In this document: positions 1 to 9,476 of the stretch, one piece after another | Layout of the letters: every line of letters begins with the position of its first letter | How positions within the stretch are numbered: position 1 is the stretch's first letter | Assembly: GCF_000807275.1 (NCBI RefSeq) | Contig: NZ_CP009056.1 | Coordinates: 248,001-312,000 of the forward strand | Length of the DNA: 64,000 nucleotides | Direction of reading: 5' to 3' | Origin: Frischella perrara | Lineage (GTDB): Bacteria; Pseudomonadota; Gammaproteobacteria; Enterobacterales; Orbaceae | The notes under the pieces: generated by a model | Seen by the model: only the letters and a program-made list of their open reading frames with translations | Told to the model about the DNA's origin: nothing | Database searches by the model: none | Translations under genes and position numbers: made by a program

Positions 1-543
1 AAAAATCGACCAGACAAACTAGTTGCTATTGGAGAAACAGGGTTAGATAATTTTATTGAATCAGCGAATCTAAAAGAACAACAGTCTTATTTATTACAAC
101 AGTTTGAATTAGCAAATCACCATCAATTACCTATCATATTACATTCACGTAGAACACATGCACAAATTTTGATGTTATTAAAACAAAATAGGTTAATTAA
201 TGGTGGTGTAATCCATGGTTTTTCGGGTAGCTATGAGCAAGCTATGCAATTTATTCGCTTGGGATTTTATATTGGTGTAGGTGGCGTAATTAGTTATGAA
301 CGTGCCAAGAAAACTCGCCATGCAATCAGTAAAATTCCTTTAGAATTTATTGTACTTGAAACAGATGCGCCAGATATGCCATTGAGTGGTCTTCAAGGAC
401 AGCCCAATCGACCAGAAAATATCGTGCGTGTTTTTGACATATTAGTATCACTTCGTTCAGAACCTGCGGAAAAAATCAAAAATAGCATTATTATGAATAC
501 CTTGACGCTGTTTCCGAGAATCAATAAAATGAAGGATAACTAA
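1..543 (+). CDS. yjjV: TatD-family metal-dependent hydrolase YjjV, 3' part
   Basis: The gene runs in from before the window; 180 C-terminal residues are present and open from base 1. TatD-family enzymes are TIM-barrel metal-dependent hydrolases/deoxyribonucleases. Ligand motifs in order are the Glu of GETGLD, the His of LHSRR, the His of HGFSG and the Asp of ETDAPDMP. The stretch GLQGQPNRPE matches E. coli YjjV better than TatD or YcfH. An in-frame ATG at 169 is internal and not a start. The physiological substrate of YjjV is not firmly established. Confidence 0.88.
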   Translation, partial: KNRPDKLVAIGETGLDNFIESANLKEQQSYLLQQFELANHHQLPIILHSRRTHAQILMLLKQNRLINGGVIHGFSGSYEQAMQFIRLGFYIGVGGVISYERAKKTRHAISKIPLEFIVLETDAPDMPLSGLQGQPNRPENIVRVFDILVSLRSEPAEKIKNSIIMNTLTLFPRINKMKDN

Positions 544-705
544 TCTTACAACATAAAATTTTCCGATTTGTATTTGATCTAAAAATATCAAAAATCATAT
601 AAATCACTCACTCAACATTAATATCATAAAATAGCATATAAAGGGTATATTTGAGATGCTATTGAATGGTTTTCATTATTACTAATATTAATAGAGAATA
701 CTATT

Positions 706-1659
706 ATGTCCAATCGCCTCAATCAGTTACTATTAAAACCACTATTGGCATCAACTAAATTCTTTTCTATATGGGCAGTATTATGTGCGATTGTTGCCTA
801 TTTATCTCCTGACATTTTTTTGCCGATAAAATCCTATACCCCAGAGTTATTAATGTTTGTTATGTTCACAATGGGAGTCACTCTTAGTATTAATGATTTT
901 AAGCGTATTCTACTTCGTCCTAAAGCAGTTATTGTGTGTACTCTTTTACATTATATTGTTATGCCCTTAACGGCTTTAATTTTAGCAAAAATATTTGCTA
1001 TGCAAGTCGATTTGTTAATAGGTATTATTTTAGTTGGTAGTGTTGCAAGTGGAACGGCTTCAAATGTGATGATTTATTTATCTAAAGGTGATGTTGCTTT
1101 ATCGGTAACAATTTCATCAGTTTCCACATTAATTGGTGTAGTTGTTACACCGCTATTAACATTATTACTTGTTGGTAAAAGTGTTGAAGTTCCTTTCTTA
1201 AATATGCTTCTTTCCATTATAAAAATTGTCTTTATTCCGATTGTAGCAGGTTTATGTATTCACCATTTGTTTACAAAAAAAATTAGAATCTTTGAACGTT
1301 TTTTCCCAGTAATGTCAATGTGTTGTATTTTAATTATTTTATGTATTGTCGTTGCGGGTAGCCATGACCAAATTGCACAAGTCGGTATTACTGTGATTTG
1401 TGCAGTGATACTACATAATGGATTAGGTTTATTGGGAGGCTATTGGGGAGGTCGATTATTAGGATTTGACGAAGCAACATGTAGAACAATGTCTTTAGAG
1501 GTTGGAATGCAGAATTCAGCACTAGCTGCAACATTAGGCACGACTTACTTTTCGGCATTGTCCGCGCTACCAGCAGCGATTTTCTCTGTTTGGCATAATA
1601 TTTCCGGTTCATTATTAGCAAGTTACTGGCAAGGAAAACCAATTAAAAAAAGAAACTAA
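706..1659 (+). CDS. BASS-family transporter, PanS/YocS-like
   Basis: 317-residue very hydrophobic protein with about ten predicted membrane helices, the size of the bacterial bile acid:sodium symporter (BASS) family. Both family signature helices are visible: [15 protein letters not shown] near residue 116 and [12 protein letters not shown] near residue 265, which carries the conserved Glu and Gln of the sodium/substrate site. Bacterial members of this branch include PanS, which moves ketopantoate, pantoate and pantothenate, so a small organic acid is the likely substrate. The substrate itself is inference. The gene lies 47 bases before an MFS exporter in the same direction and may be cotranscribed with it. 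Confidence 0.85.
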   Translation: MSNRLNQLLLKPLLASTKFFSIWAVLCAIVAYLSPDIFLPIKSYTPELLMFVMFTMGVTLSINDFKRILLRPKAVIVCTLLHYIVMPLTALILAKIFAMQVDLLIGIILVGSVASGTASNVMIYLSKGDVALSVTISSVSTLIGVVVTPLLTLLLVGKSVEVPFLNMLLSIIKIVFIPIVAGLCIHHLFTKKIRIFERFFPVMSMCCILIILCIVVAGSHDQIAQVGITVICAVILHNGLGLLGGYWGGRLLGFDEATCRTMSLEVGMQNSALAATLGTTYFSALSALPAAIFSVWHNISGSLLASYWQGKPIKKRN

Positions 1660-1706
1660 AAACTAATTAATGTTGAATTAACCATTATCCATAAAGTGTT
1701 AACAAA

Positions 1707-3104
1707 ATGACTGATAATTCTACGATTTCACCGATTATGTATAAAATGATGCCATGGATTGCAGCAATGGCATTTTTTATGCAAATGCTTGATAGCTCAA
1801 TTTTAAATACGGCATTACCTGCAATTGCTCAAGATTTACATGAATCCCCGTTAAATATGCAATCGGCCGTCATTTGTTATGCATTGGCCCTTGCACTATT
1901 TATTCCAATAAGTGGCTTCCTTTCTGATAAATTTGGTTCACGTAATATATTCGTTTTTTCTGTACTACTCTTTTCATGTGGCTCACTGCTATGTGCATTA
2001 TCATCGTCTCTTTTAATGCTAGATATTTCACGTGTAATTCAAGGGATTGGTGGGGCAATGATGGTACCAGTAGCCCGACTGGTTTTAATCAAGTCTTACC
2101 GACGCAGCGAATTTCTTGCTGCATTAAATACTTCTACTATACCAGGATTGATTGGACCGGTCGTTGGTCCATTGCTTGGTGGGTATTTTGTTGAATCACT
2201 TACTTGGCATTGGATATTTTTAATTAATATTCCGATTGGAGTGATTGGGATGATAACTGGCTGGAAATATTTGCCGAATATTAAAAGTTCCCGAACTATT
2301 TTTGATACATCGGGTGTCACATTCATTGCTTTAGGTGTAATTAGTGTGACATTAGGAATTGAATTCATTAACCAAAATATTAAAATTCAGTTTTCGATAG
2401 CATTGTTTATTATAGGCTTATTTTCCTTACTGTTTTATATTAAACATGCCAAAAAGACTTATTCGCCTATTTTTCCATTAGTTCTTTTTAATATTCATAC
2501 TTTTAAAATTGGGATAATTGGTAATTTGATTAGTCGATTAGGGATATCGGCAGCCCCCTTTTTAGTTCCTTTATTATTACAAGTTGTTTTTGGATATTCT
2601 GCTATATATGCTGGATTAATGTTGATGCCAATGGCTATTGCATCTTTTTTAGGTAAATCCTTAGTACGACCTATTTTACGTAAATTTGGTTATCGTCATG
2701 TGTTACTTTTTAATACAACATTTATAGGACTTATAATAATGACAATGGCTTTATTAAATCAGGATTCACCACTGATATTCTTTGCTTTATTACTATTCCT
2801 TTTAGGCGCGACCAATTCGTTACAATTTACGGCTATGAATAGTATAACATTGGCTGATTTACCGAAAGAGCTTACTAGTAGTGGTAATAGCTTAATGGCA
2901 GTTAATCAACAATTAGCTATTAGTTTTGGTATTGCATGTGGAGCGGTATTGGTTAAAATATTACGTGATCAAAACGAGATTATTCATCACAATGATGCGC
3001 TAGCATTTAAATTTACTTTCTTGATTTTAGGAATATTAACATGTCTTTCTGGATTGATTTTCAGACGACTAAATTCTCAGGATGGTCAGAACCTTATTAA
3101 TTAA
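1707..3104 (+). CDS. mdtD: MFS transporter, DHA2 family (MdtD-like)
   Basis: 465-residue major facilitator protein with many hydrophobic segments, consistent with the 14-helix DHA2 drug:proton antiporters. Start, length and local sequence follow E. coli MdtD: FFMQMLDSSILNTALPAIAQ in helix 1, then DKFGSRNIF in the first cytoplasmic loop (motif A), QGIGGAMMVPVARL (helix 4/5) and WHWIFLINIPIG. In E. coli mdtD sits in the mdtABC-baeSR operon. Here it stands alone after a BASS transporter, so any link to an RND pump is lost locally. Family assignment is firm; the orthologue name and substrates are less so. Confidence 0.8.
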   Translation: MTDNSTISPIMYKMMPWIAAMAFFMQMLDSSILNTALPAIAQDLHESPLNMQSAVICYALALALFIPISGFLSDKFGSRNIFVFSVLLFSCGSLLCALSSSLLMLDISRVIQGIGGAMMVPVARLVLIKSYRRSEFLAALNTSTIPGLIGPVVGPLLGGYFVESLTWHWIFLINIPIGVIGMITGWKYLPNIKSSRTIFDTSGVTFIALGVISVTLGIEFINQNIKIQFSIALFIIGLFSLLFYIKHAKKTYSPIFPLVLFNIHTFKIGIIGNLISRLGISAAPFLVPLLLQVVFGYSAIYAGLMLMPMAIASFLGKSLVRPILRKFGYRHVLLFNTTFIGLIIMTMALLNQDSPLIFFALLLFLLGATNSLQFTAMNSITLADLPKELTSSGNSLMAVNQQLAISFGIACGAVLVKILRDQNEIIHHNDALAFKFTFLILGILTCLSGLIFRRLNSQDGQNLIN

Positions 3105-3133
3105 GTAATCATTCATCAAAAGAAAAGGAACAG

Positions 3134-3766
3134 ATGATGCAATTTCAAATTATTCCAGTAACTGCTTTTCAAGAAAATTGTTCAATTATTTGGTGTGAAA
3201 AAACAATGGCGGGCACTATTGTTGATCCCGGTGGTGAATTTGAGCTTTTAGTTAAAGCAGTTGAAAAATTAAATATTAATATCACTAAGATCTTGTTAAC
3301 ACATGGCCACCTTGATCATGTCGGAGCAGCAAAGGCGTTAGCTAATCACTATCATGTAAAAATTTATGGGCCACAGCAAGAAGATAAATTCTTATTAGAT
3401 AATTTGCCTCAGCAAAGTGTTCAATTGGGTTTTCCATTTTGTGAAGCATTTGAGCCTGATATTTGGCTACAGGAAGGGGATATAGTACAAATTGGTGATG
3501 AGCAATTATCTGTACTACATTGTCCTGGTCATACACCTGGGCATATAGTATTTATTCATCATCAGCAAAAAGTAGCATTAGTGGGTGATGTGCTCTTCAA
3601 TAACAGTATTGGTCGGACAGATTTTCCAAGAGGAAATTACACAGATCTTATATCATCAATAAAAAATAAATTATTTGTTTTAGGTGATGATATCATGTTT
3701 ATTCCAGGACATGGTCCAACATCCACATTTGGTCAAGAACGCATCAATAATCCATTTTTAGTCTAA
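3134..3766 (+). CDS. gloC: Type II hydroxyacylglutathione hydrolase-like MBL protein GloC
   Basis: 210-residue metallo-beta-lactamase-fold hydrolase very similar to E. coli YcbL/GloC, a type II glyoxalase that hydrolyses S-D-lactoylglutathione in methylglyoxal detoxification. Metal-binding motifs in order: THGHLDHVGAA (residues about 56-66), HCPGHTPGH (about 134-142), the Asp of VGDVLF and the His of PGHGP near the C-terminus. Two ATG codons lie in tandem at 3134 and 3137. AGGA at 3126-3129 fits 3137 slightly better, and E. coli also starts directly before the NYRIIP-like segment. The gene is 29 bases downstream of the MFS gene. Confidence 0.9.
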   Translation: MMQFQIIPVTAFQENCSIIWCEKTMAGTIVDPGGEFELLVKAVEKLNINITKILLTHGHLDHVGAAKALANHYHVKIYGPQQEDKFLLDNLPQQSVQLGFPFCEAFEPDIWLQEGDIVQIGDEQLSVLHCPGHTPGHIVFIHHQQKVALVGDVLFNNSIGRTDFPRGNYTDLISSIKNKLFVLGDDIMFIPGHGPTSTFGQERINNPFLV

Positions 3767-3793
3767 ATAAATGGATTAAATGTCATTTTATTC

Positions 3794-3820
3794 TTGACAG
3801 GGTGTACATAACACTATAAT
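3794..3820 (+). promoter_or_regulatory. Sigma-70 promoter of the tRNA-Asn gene
   Basis: A perfect TTGACA (3794-3799) and a perfect TATAAT (3815-3820) are separated by 15 bases, followed by a GC-rich CGCCC stretch just downstream, as in stable-RNA promoters under stringent control. The tRNA gene begins 20 bases after the -10 box. The spacer is shorter than the usual 17. Confidence 0.75.
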
Positions 3821-3840
3821 ATTCGCCCTGACTTTTCGGT

Positions 3841-3916
3841 TCCTCCATAGTTCAGTCGGTAGAACGGCGGACTGTTAATCCGTATGTCACTGGTTCGAGT
3901 CCAGTTGGAGGAGCCA
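3841..3916 (+). tRNA. tRNA-Asn (anticodon GTT)
   Basis: 76-nt cloverleaf with encoded CCA. The acceptor stem TCCTCCA pairs with TGGAGGA, the anticodon loop is CTGTTAA with GTT at 3874-3876, and the T-loop is GGTTCGAGTCC. It is a single gene directly behind its own strong promoter. Confidence 0.97.
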
Positions 3917-4085
3917 AATTTCCACTAAGCAACCACCGTATACATTTCCTTTAGCATTTAAATCCTTTATAATTTTTTATTTATAAATACTATTTATAGT
4001 ATTACGCTAGATTTACTATAAAGATCGCGAATATTTAACAAATTATTTTACAAAATCGAATTATTAAATATTATATAAAAATAGC

Positions 4086-4113
4086 TTGATACTGTATTAT
4101 TATACAGTATAAT
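4086..4113 (+). promoter_or_regulatory. recA promoter with LexA (SOS) box in the spacer
   Basis: TTGATA (-35, 4086-4091) and TATAAT (-10, 4108-4113) are 16 bases apart. The spacer is filled by TACTGTATTATTATACAGTA (4090-4109), a near-perfect palindrome of the CTG-N10-CAG type recognised by LexA in Enterobacteria. The operator lies between and across the promoter elements, so LexA should block RNA polymerase directly, as at E. coli recA. It is 47 bases upstream of the recA start codon. Confidence 0.93.
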
Positions 4114-4160
4114 TATTATTCATTGTATAGATGCGAACTATTAATATTGGAACCTAATTT

Positions 4161-5204
4161 ATGAACGAAAATAAACAACGTGCGCTTACCGCAGCATTAA
4201 GTCAAATTGAAAAACAATTTGGTAAAGGCTCTATTATGCGTTTGGGCGATACTCAAACCCTAGATGTTGATGCAATTTCTACAGGTTCATTAGGGCTTGA
4301 TATTGCATTAGGCATCGGTGGTTTACCTATGGGGCGAATTATTGAAATTTTTGGTCCTGAATCATCTGGGAAAACCACGTTAACTTTATCAGTTATAGCT
4401 CAGGCTCAGAAAGAAGGTAAAACTTGTGCTTTTATTGATGCCGAGCATGCACTTGATCCTATTTATGCAGCGAAGTTAGGTGTTCAAGTTGATGATCTAC
4501 TAGTCTCACAACCTGATACAGGTGAGCAAGCACTTGAAATATGTGACGCTTTAGTGCGTTCAGGTGCTGTTGATGTTGTGATTGTTGACTCAGTAGCAGC
4601 ATTAACACCTCGAGCTGAAATTGAAGGTGAAATGGGTGATTCTCACATGGGCTTACAAGCTCGCTTAATGTCTCAAGCATTAAGAAAATTAACTGCAAAT
4701 ATTAAAAATGCAAATTGCTTAGTTATTTTTATTAACCAGATCCGTATGAAGATAGGCGTGATGTTCGGTAATCCAGAAACCACTACAGGTGGTAATGCAT
4801 TGAAATTCTATGCTTCTGTGCGTTTAGATATTCGTCGTATTGGTGCGGTGAAAGAAGGCGAAGACGTGATCGGAAGCGACACACGTGTCAAAGTTGTTAA
4901 AAATAAAGTTGCAGCACCATTTAGGCAAGCGGAGTTTCAAATTTTATATGGCTGTGGAATATCTAAATATGGTGAATTGATTGATTTAGGTGTTAAACAT
5001 AAATTAGTTGATAAAGCGGGTGCATGGTATAGCTATAACGGTGAAAAAATCGGTCAAGGAAAGGCCAATTCAATTAAGTTTTTACAAGAACACGATGCTA
5101 TTTCTAATGAGCTAGAAACAAAAATACGAGAATTATTACTAACTAATCCAGCAAGTTTTAGTTCTTCAGATGAAGACAATCCGGCTACAGAAGATGACAT
5201 TTAG
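4161..5204 (+). CDS. recA: Recombinase RecA
   Basis: 347 residues. DNA-dependent ATPase that forms the strand-exchange filament and the SOS coprotease. Walker A GPESSGKT lies at about residues 65-72, Walker B-like VIVDSVAAL at about 140, and the loop L1/L2 region with FINQIR and [15 protein letters not shown] at about 190-210. The C-terminal tail is acidic ([11 protein letters not shown]), as in other RecA proteins, where it dampens activity. A LexA box overlaps the promoter, and recX follows with a slight overlap. Confidence 0.99.
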   Translation: MNENKQRALTAALSQIEKQFGKGSIMRLGDTQTLDVDAISTGSLGLDIALGIGGLPMGRIIEIFGPESSGKTTLTLSVIAQAQKEGKTCAFIDAEHALDPIYAAKLGVQVDDLLVSQPDTGEQALEICDALVRSGAVDVVIVDSVAALTPRAEIEGEMGDSHMGLQARLMSQALRKLTANIKNANCLVIFINQIRMKIGVMFGNPETTTGGNALKFYASVRLDIRRIGAVKEGEDVIGSDTRVKVVKNKVAAPFRQAEFQILYGCGISKYGELIDLGVKHKLVDKAGAWYSYNGEKIGQGKANSIKFLQEHDAISNELETKIRELLLTNPASFSSSDEDNPATEDDI

Positions 5205-5673
5205 TGGTGTTGAAAAAACCTTATATTATAAAGCTGTGCAATTACTTGCACAGCGTAGTCATTCTACCGTTGAGTTAAAACAAAAATTAGTAATTTATGC
5301 ATCAAAAAAATATGATAATTTAGATTCCCTTTCAAAGCATATAGAAGCCGTGATTAATCATTGCTTATCCCATCATTGGTTAGACGATCAAGACTACATC
5401 AATCAATATATTGCTATACGAGCCCGTAAAGGTTACGGAAAACATCGAATAGTAATGGAGCTAAAACAAAAAGGGCTAGATAGCTCTTTAATTTCGTCAT
5501 TAATTCATCAAAAAGAGATTGATTGGGTTCAATTGGCATATCGCCAAGTAAAGAAAAAATGTAATTCATTTAAAAACGCAGATGCTCAACAAAAAGTAAA
5601 AATTAGACAATTTTTACTTTATCGTGGATTTAGTCATGGTGATATTTGCGATGTATTTACACTATTTCGATAA
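5194..5673 (+). CDS. recX: Recombination regulator RecX
   Basis: About 159 residues; the RecX family binds RecA filaments and caps their growth. It consists of small three-helix repeats, seen as [16 protein letters not shown] near the N-terminus and [13 protein letters not shown] at the C-terminus. Position immediately behind recA supports the call. The ATG at 5194 overlaps the recA stop region; another in-frame ATG at 5170 would add eight residues. Neither has a good Shine-Dalgarno sequence, so coupling to recA translation is likely and the start is uncertain. Confidence 0.92.
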   Translation: MTFSGVEKTLYYKAVQLLAQRSHSTVELKQKLVIYASKKYDNLDSLSKHIEAVINHCLSHHWLDDQDYINQYIAIRARKGYGKHRIVMELKQKGLDSSLISSLIHQKEIDWVQLAYRQVKKKCNSFKNADAQQKVKIRQFLLYRGFSHGDICDVFTLFR

Positions 5674-5707
5674 TTATTTTCAAATAACTATTTATAATTT
5701 ATTGTAA

Positions 5708-5928
5708 ATAAGTATACTTAAGCAAATAAGTTGAGTACTATCTATGTAATTGAAAGTTTTATAATATCCTTTTTAGGTGTCTTTAATTAATTAATTTAGT
5801 TATTAAGCTCACATAATTTACTGAGTAAAAATTTGGGCTGTATGTATTGATATTACTTAGAGTTGCTTAAAATACAATTTAAAAGTACTTCTTGAAGTAG
5901 AGTGAGTATATAAGTATATTAAGCAAAT
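5708..5928 (+). repeat. Pair of near-identical 19-20 bp direct repeats in the recX-alaS gap
   Basis: ATAAGTATACTTAAGCAAAT at 5708-5727 recurs as ATAAGTATATTAAGCAAAT at 5910-5928, the same apart from one base deletion and one change. The pair brackets most of the 283-base non-coding region before alaS. A 14-base palindrome, TACTTCTTGAAGTA (5886-5899), lies just ahead of the second copy. I see no gene in the gap. The role is unknown; operator duplication or slippage are both possible. Confidence 0.6.
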
Positions 5929-5956
5929 TTAATTTTAATAATAATCGGATTTATAA

Positions 5957-8590
5957 ATGAAAAGTACCGCAGAAATTCGCCAAATGTTCTTGGATTTTTT
6001 CCATAGTAAAGGTCATGAAATTGTCGAAAGTAGTTCTTTAGTGCCACATAATGACCCAAGCCTTCTATTTACTAATGCAGGCATGAATCAATTTAAAGAT
6101 GTTTTTCTCGGTGTCGATAACAGAGCGTATTCGAGAGCAACGACAGCACAGCGTTGCGTGCGTGCAGGTGGTAAACATAATGATTTAGATAATGTCGGTT
6201 ATACAGCTCGACATCATACTTTTTTTGAAATGTTAGGTAATTTTAGTTTTGGTGATTACTTTAAACGTGATGCCATCCATTTTGCGTGGGAATTATTAAC
6301 GGGCGAGGGGTGGTTTAATCTCCCTAAAGAACGATTACTAGTGACTGTTTATGAAACAGATGACGAAGCATTTAACATTTGGGCAAACGAAATTGGTATA
6401 CCTCAGGAAAAGATTATCCGTATAGGTGATAATAAAGGAGCACCTTATGCTTCTGATAATTTCTGGCAGATGGGTGATACTGGTCCTTGTGGTCCTTGTA
6501 GTGAAATTTTCTATGATCATGGTGATCATATTTGGGGTGGACCTCCAGGGAGTCCAGAAGAGGATGGTGACCGTTTCATTGAGATCTGGAATATTGTCTT
6601 TATGCAATTTAATCGTCATGCCGATGGAACAATGGAGCCATTACCAAAACCATCAGTTGATACCGGTATGGGATTAGAACGAATTTCAGCTGTGTTACAA
6701 CATGTTAATTCTAATTATGAAATTGATTTATTTAAAGTACTTATCCAAGATACCGCTAAAGTAATAGGTTTGACGGATTTACATAATAAATCATTGCGTG
6801 TGATTGCAGATCATATTCGTTCATGTGCATTTTTAATTGCTGATGGTGTTTTACCTTCTAATGAAGGGCGAGGTTATGTACTAAGAAGAATTATTCGTCG
6901 TGCAGTTAGACATGGTCATATGCTTGGTGCAAAAAATGTATTCTTTTATAAATTAGTACAATCTTTAATTAATGTAATGGCAAGTGCTGGTGATCAATTA
7001 GCCAAAAAACAAAAACTTGTCGAGGATACATTAAAATCTGAAGAAGAACAGTTTTTGAAAACACTTGAAAGAGGTTTATTCTTACTTAATCAAGAACTAA
7101 CTAAAATTCAGAGTAATCAATTATCTGGGGAAGTTGCTTTTAAACTTTATGATACCTATGGTTTCCCATTTGATTTGACGGCGGATGTTTGTCGCGAGAA
7201 AGATATTACGGTCGATGAAGCTGGTTTCAATCAATGTATGGAAGCGCAACGCAATCGATCACGTGAAGCGGATAATTTTAGCATTGACTATAGTAATACT
7301 ATCAAGTTTGACGGTGAAACTCAGTTTTTAGGTTATGAAGTTAATGAATTAACAGCAACTGTAGTTGCAATTTTCCAACAAGGGAAGTCGGTTAATCGCA
7401 TAGATCAAGGTGATGAAGCGGTTATTATATTAGATAAAACCCCATTTTATGGTGAATCGGGTGGTCAAGTAGGTGACAAGGGTATACTTACTGCTACAAA
7501 TATAAATTTCGAAGTTGTAGATAGCCAGAAGTATGGAAAAAATATTGGTCACATTGGGCATTTGTTACAAGGTCAGTTACAAGTCGGTGATAAAATAGCT
7601 GCTATTATAAATGATGAATTAAGAGCCCGTATTAGAAGAAACCATTCTGCGACACATTTACTACAAGCTGCATTGCAACGTATTTTAGGTAGTCATGTAC
7701 AACAAAAAGGTTCATTAGTTAATGATAACTATCTTCGTTTTGATTTCTCTCATACACAACCTATTGCATTGGCGCAAATTCAAGAAATAGAAAATTTAGT
7801 CAATCAACAGATTCGTCGTAATTATCCAGTCCTAGTTGAATTGATGCCAATAGATGAAGCAAAAAATAAAGGGGCAATGGCACTATTTGGTGAAAAATAT
7901 GAAGATATTGTCCGTGTATTGACTATGGGAGATTTTTCGATTGAGTTATGTGGCGGCACACACGTTAAAAGAACGGGTGATATAGGCTTTTTCAAAATCA
8001 TATCTGAATCAAGTATCGCATCAGGGGTAAGACGTATTGAAGCAACAACGGGACAAATTGCTATAGATTTAGTTCATGACGATAGTAACCAGTTGAATAA
8101 TATTATGTCATTACTGAAAGTTGATAAAAATGGTGTGGTACCACGCTTATCCTTACTTGTGGAACAAGTTAAATTATTAGAAAAATCAATTGAACAATTA
8201 AAATCACAACAGGCTGTCCAGGAAAGCGCACAATTATTAAATAATGTAGAAACAATTAATAATAAAAAGTTACTGGTAGCTAGAATTGATAACACTGAAC
8301 CGAAAGTTTTACGTGAAATGATTGATGGTTTAAAAAATCAGTTAAAGTCTGGTGTCATCGTTTTAGCGGCAGTTAATACCGATAAAATTAGTTTAGCCAT
8401 AGGTGTAACTAAAGATTTAACTGAGCAGATTAAGGCGGGCATATTAGTTTCCCAACTAGCTGCTAAAGTTGGTGGTAAAGGCGGTGGAAGACCTGATTTC
8501 GCTCAAGCTGGTGGTTCAGATATATCTGTATTACCTGAAGCATTATCTTTGATTAGAAACGAAATAGGTGAGAAGCTAAAAACGATATAA
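5957..8590 (+). CDS. alaS: Alanyl-tRNA synthetase
   Basis: 877 residues, full length for the bacterial enzyme. It charges tRNA-Ala and edits Ser and Gly mischarging. The class II catalytic domain is at the N-terminus ([19 protein letters not shown], about residues 56-74). The editing domain has both zinc-site motifs, HSATH near residue 560 and CGGTH near residue 665. The C-Ala region ends with [15 protein letters not shown]. The gene sits between recX and csrA exactly as in E. coli. Confidence 0.99.
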   Translation: MKSTAEIRQMFLDFFHSKGHEIVESSSLVPHNDPSLLFTNAGMNQFKDVFLGVDNRAYSRATTAQRCVRAGGKHNDLDNVGYTARHHTFFEMLGNFSFGDYFKRDAIHFAWELLTGEGWFNLPKERLLVTVYETDDEAFNIWANEIGIPQEKIIRIGDNKGAPYASDNFWQMGDTGPCGPCSEIFYDHGDHIWGGPPGSPEEDGDRFIEIWNIVFMQFNRHADGTMEPLPKPSVDTGMGLERISAVLQHVNSNYEIDLFKVLIQDTAKVIGLTDLHNKSLRVIADHIRSCAFLIADGVLPSNEGRGYVLRRIIRRAVRHGHMLGAKNVFFYKLVQSLINVMASAGDQLAKKQKLVEDTLKSEEEQFLKTLERGLFLLNQELTKIQSNQLSGEVAFKLYDTYGFPFDLTADVCREKDITVDEAGFNQCMEAQRNRSREADNFSIDYSNTIKFDGETQFLGYEVNELTATVVAIFQQGKSVNRIDQGDEAVIILDKTPFYGESGGQVGDKGILTATNINFEVVDSQKYGKNIGHIGHLLQGQLQVGDKIAAIINDELRARIRRNHSATHLLQAALQRILGSHVQQKGSLVNDNYLRFDFSHTQPIALAQIQEIENLVNQQIRRNYPVLVELMPIDEAKNKGAMALFGEKYEDIVRVLTMGDFSIELCGGTHVKRTGDIGFFKIISESSIASGVRRIEATTGQIAIDLVHDDSNQLNNIMSLLKVDKNGVVPRLSLLVEQVKLLEKSIEQLKSQQAVQESAQLLNNVETINNKKLLVARIDNTEPKVLREMIDGLKNQLKSGVIVLAAVNTDKISLAIGVTKDLTEQIKAGILVSQLAAKVGGKGGGRPDFAQAGGSDISVLPEALSLIRNEIGEKLKTI

Positions 8591-8617
8591 TCTGGATAAT
8601 TATGAATAGGAGGTTTG

Positions 8618-8809
8618 ATGTTAATTTTAACCAGGAGAGTAGGAGAAACACTAATAATAGGTGATGATGTTGTGATCACAGTATTAGGTGTGAAAGGCAA
8701 TCAAGTTAGAATAGGGATTAATGCTCCTAAAGATGTATCAATCCATCGTGAAGAGATTTATAATCGCATTCATCAATATCAAAAACCAGAACTCGATAAT
8801 GAAAAATGA
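8618..8809 (+). CDS. csrA: Carbon storage regulator CsrA
   Basis: 63 residues. Dimeric RNA-binding protein that represses or stabilises mRNAs by binding GGA motifs near ribosome-binding sites. The N-terminal [12 protein letters not shown] and the RNA-contact segment VHRE-like [10 protein letters not shown] are conserved. The start is the ATG at 8618, not the TTG three bases earlier, because the E. coli protein begins MLILTRR and a perfect AGGAGG (8608-8613) precedes it. In E. coli CsrA acts on flagellar and glycogen mRNAs; an flhDC locus is present in this window. Confidence 0.97.
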   Translation: MLILTRRVGETLIIGDDVVITVLGVKGNQVRIGINAPKDVSIHREEIYNRIHQYQKPELDNEK

Positions 8810-8879
8810 TAAGAGTTGTGTGTTTTTGTTATAATTGAATGCTAAATATGCAATTAATACAGATTTTAGTAAAAACCAT

Positions 8880-8907
8880 TTGACTTATTTTCTGTAAACC
8901 GTAATAT
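8880..8907 (+). promoter_or_regulatory. Promoter of the tRNA-Ser/tRNA-Arg cluster
   Basis: TTGACT (8880-8885) and TAATAT (8902-8907) are 16 bases apart, followed by the GC-rich GTGCGCCAC, a discriminator typical of stringently controlled stable-RNA promoters. The first tRNA starts about 60 bases downstream. Confidence 0.7.
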
Positions 8908-8967
8908 GTGCGCCACATACTTTTTATAAAGTCGCCGATTTTATGAAAAGGGATTTGTTAAAACAAC

Positions 8968-9060
8968 GGTGAGATGGCCGAGAGGCTGAAGGCGCTCCCC
9001 TGCTAAGGGAGTATAGGGTCAAAAGCTCTATCGAGGGTTCGAATCCCTCTCTCACCGCCA
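8968..9060 (+). tRNA. serV: tRNA-Ser (anticodon GCT)
   Basis: 93-nt class II tRNA with a long variable arm. GGTGAGA pairs with TCTCACC, the anticodon GCT is at 9002-9004, the T-loop is GGTTCGAATCC and CCA is encoded. It follows csrA as serV does in E. coli. Confidence 0.96.
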
Positions 9061-9074
9061 TTTTTGCAAATTAT

Positions 9075-9151
9075 GCATCCGTAGCTCAGCTGGATAGAGT
9101 ACCCGGCTACGAACCGGGCGGTCAGGGGTTCGAATCCCTTCGGATGCACCA
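9075..9151 (+). tRNA. tRNA-Arg (anticodon ACG), copy 1
   Basis: 77-nt cloverleaf with GCATCCG/CGGATGC acceptor stem, anticodon ACG at 9109-9111 (read as ICG after deamination) and encoded CCA. It corresponds to the argV/Y/Z/Q array behind serV in E. coli. Confidence 0.96.
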
Positions 9152-9168
9152 TTTTTACTTTTATACTT

Positions 9169-9245
9169 GCATCCGTAGCTCAGCTGGATAGAGTACCCGG
9201 CTACGAACCGGGCGGTCAGGGGTTCGAATCCCTTCGGATGCACCA
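9169..9245 (+). tRNA. tRNA-Arg (anticodon ACG), copy 2
   Basis: Identical over 77 nt to the copy that ends 17 bases upstream. Tandem identity suggests recent duplication or ongoing gene conversion. Confidence 0.96.
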
Positions 9246-9265
9246 TTTTCTTATAGTTCCTCCTA

Positions 9266-9342
9266 GCATCCGTAGCTCAGCTGGATAGAGCACTCGGCTT
9301 CGAACCGAGCGGTCAGGGGTTCGAATCCCTTCGGGTGCGCCA
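9266..9342 (+). tRNA. tRNA-Arg with TCG anticodon, diverged third copy
   Basis: Same body as the two ACG copies, but the anticodon loop is CTTCGAA, giving TCG. The anticodon stem changed in a compensated way (CCCGG/CCGGG to CTCGG/CCGAG), and the acceptor 3' side is CGGGTGC with one G-T wobble. CCA is encoded. All arms still pair, so it looks functional and should read CGA and CGG codons. Confidence 0.92.
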
Positions 9343-9476
9343 TAAAGTATTTTATAATCTATCCTATTATTTATAGTCTAATTAAATTACTAATATCGTC
9401 ATAATTTACGCTTTCATAATATAGCCCTGATATGCTATCATAACCGACATTTCGTATAACCTATTGTTTAATAATT

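Noticed and set aside
1388-1642. Reverse-strand ORF inside the BASS transporter gene
   Set aside because: Shadow frame of a clear coding gene; no ribosome-binding site and no family.
9052-9246. Reverse-strand 64-residue ORF across the tRNA-Arg genes
   Set aside because: It lies entirely on tRNA-Arg copies and their spacer; the repeated [13 protein letters not shown]-like peptide is a well-known false product of antisense tRNA-Arg.
9075-9342. Regular repeats that might be read as a CRISPR array
   Set aside because: The repeated units are complete tRNA genes of 77 nt with irregular short spacers and cloverleaf pairing.
9061-9346. tRNA array as an attachment site for an integrated island carrying wza-wzb-wzc
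   Set aside because: I see no repeated tRNA 3' end after wzc, no integrase and no change in base composition; the array itself is the ancestral csrA-serV-arg arrangement.
9346-9476. JUMPstart/ops element ahead of wza
   Set aside because: I found no GGCGGTAG core in the 130 bases upstream of wza.
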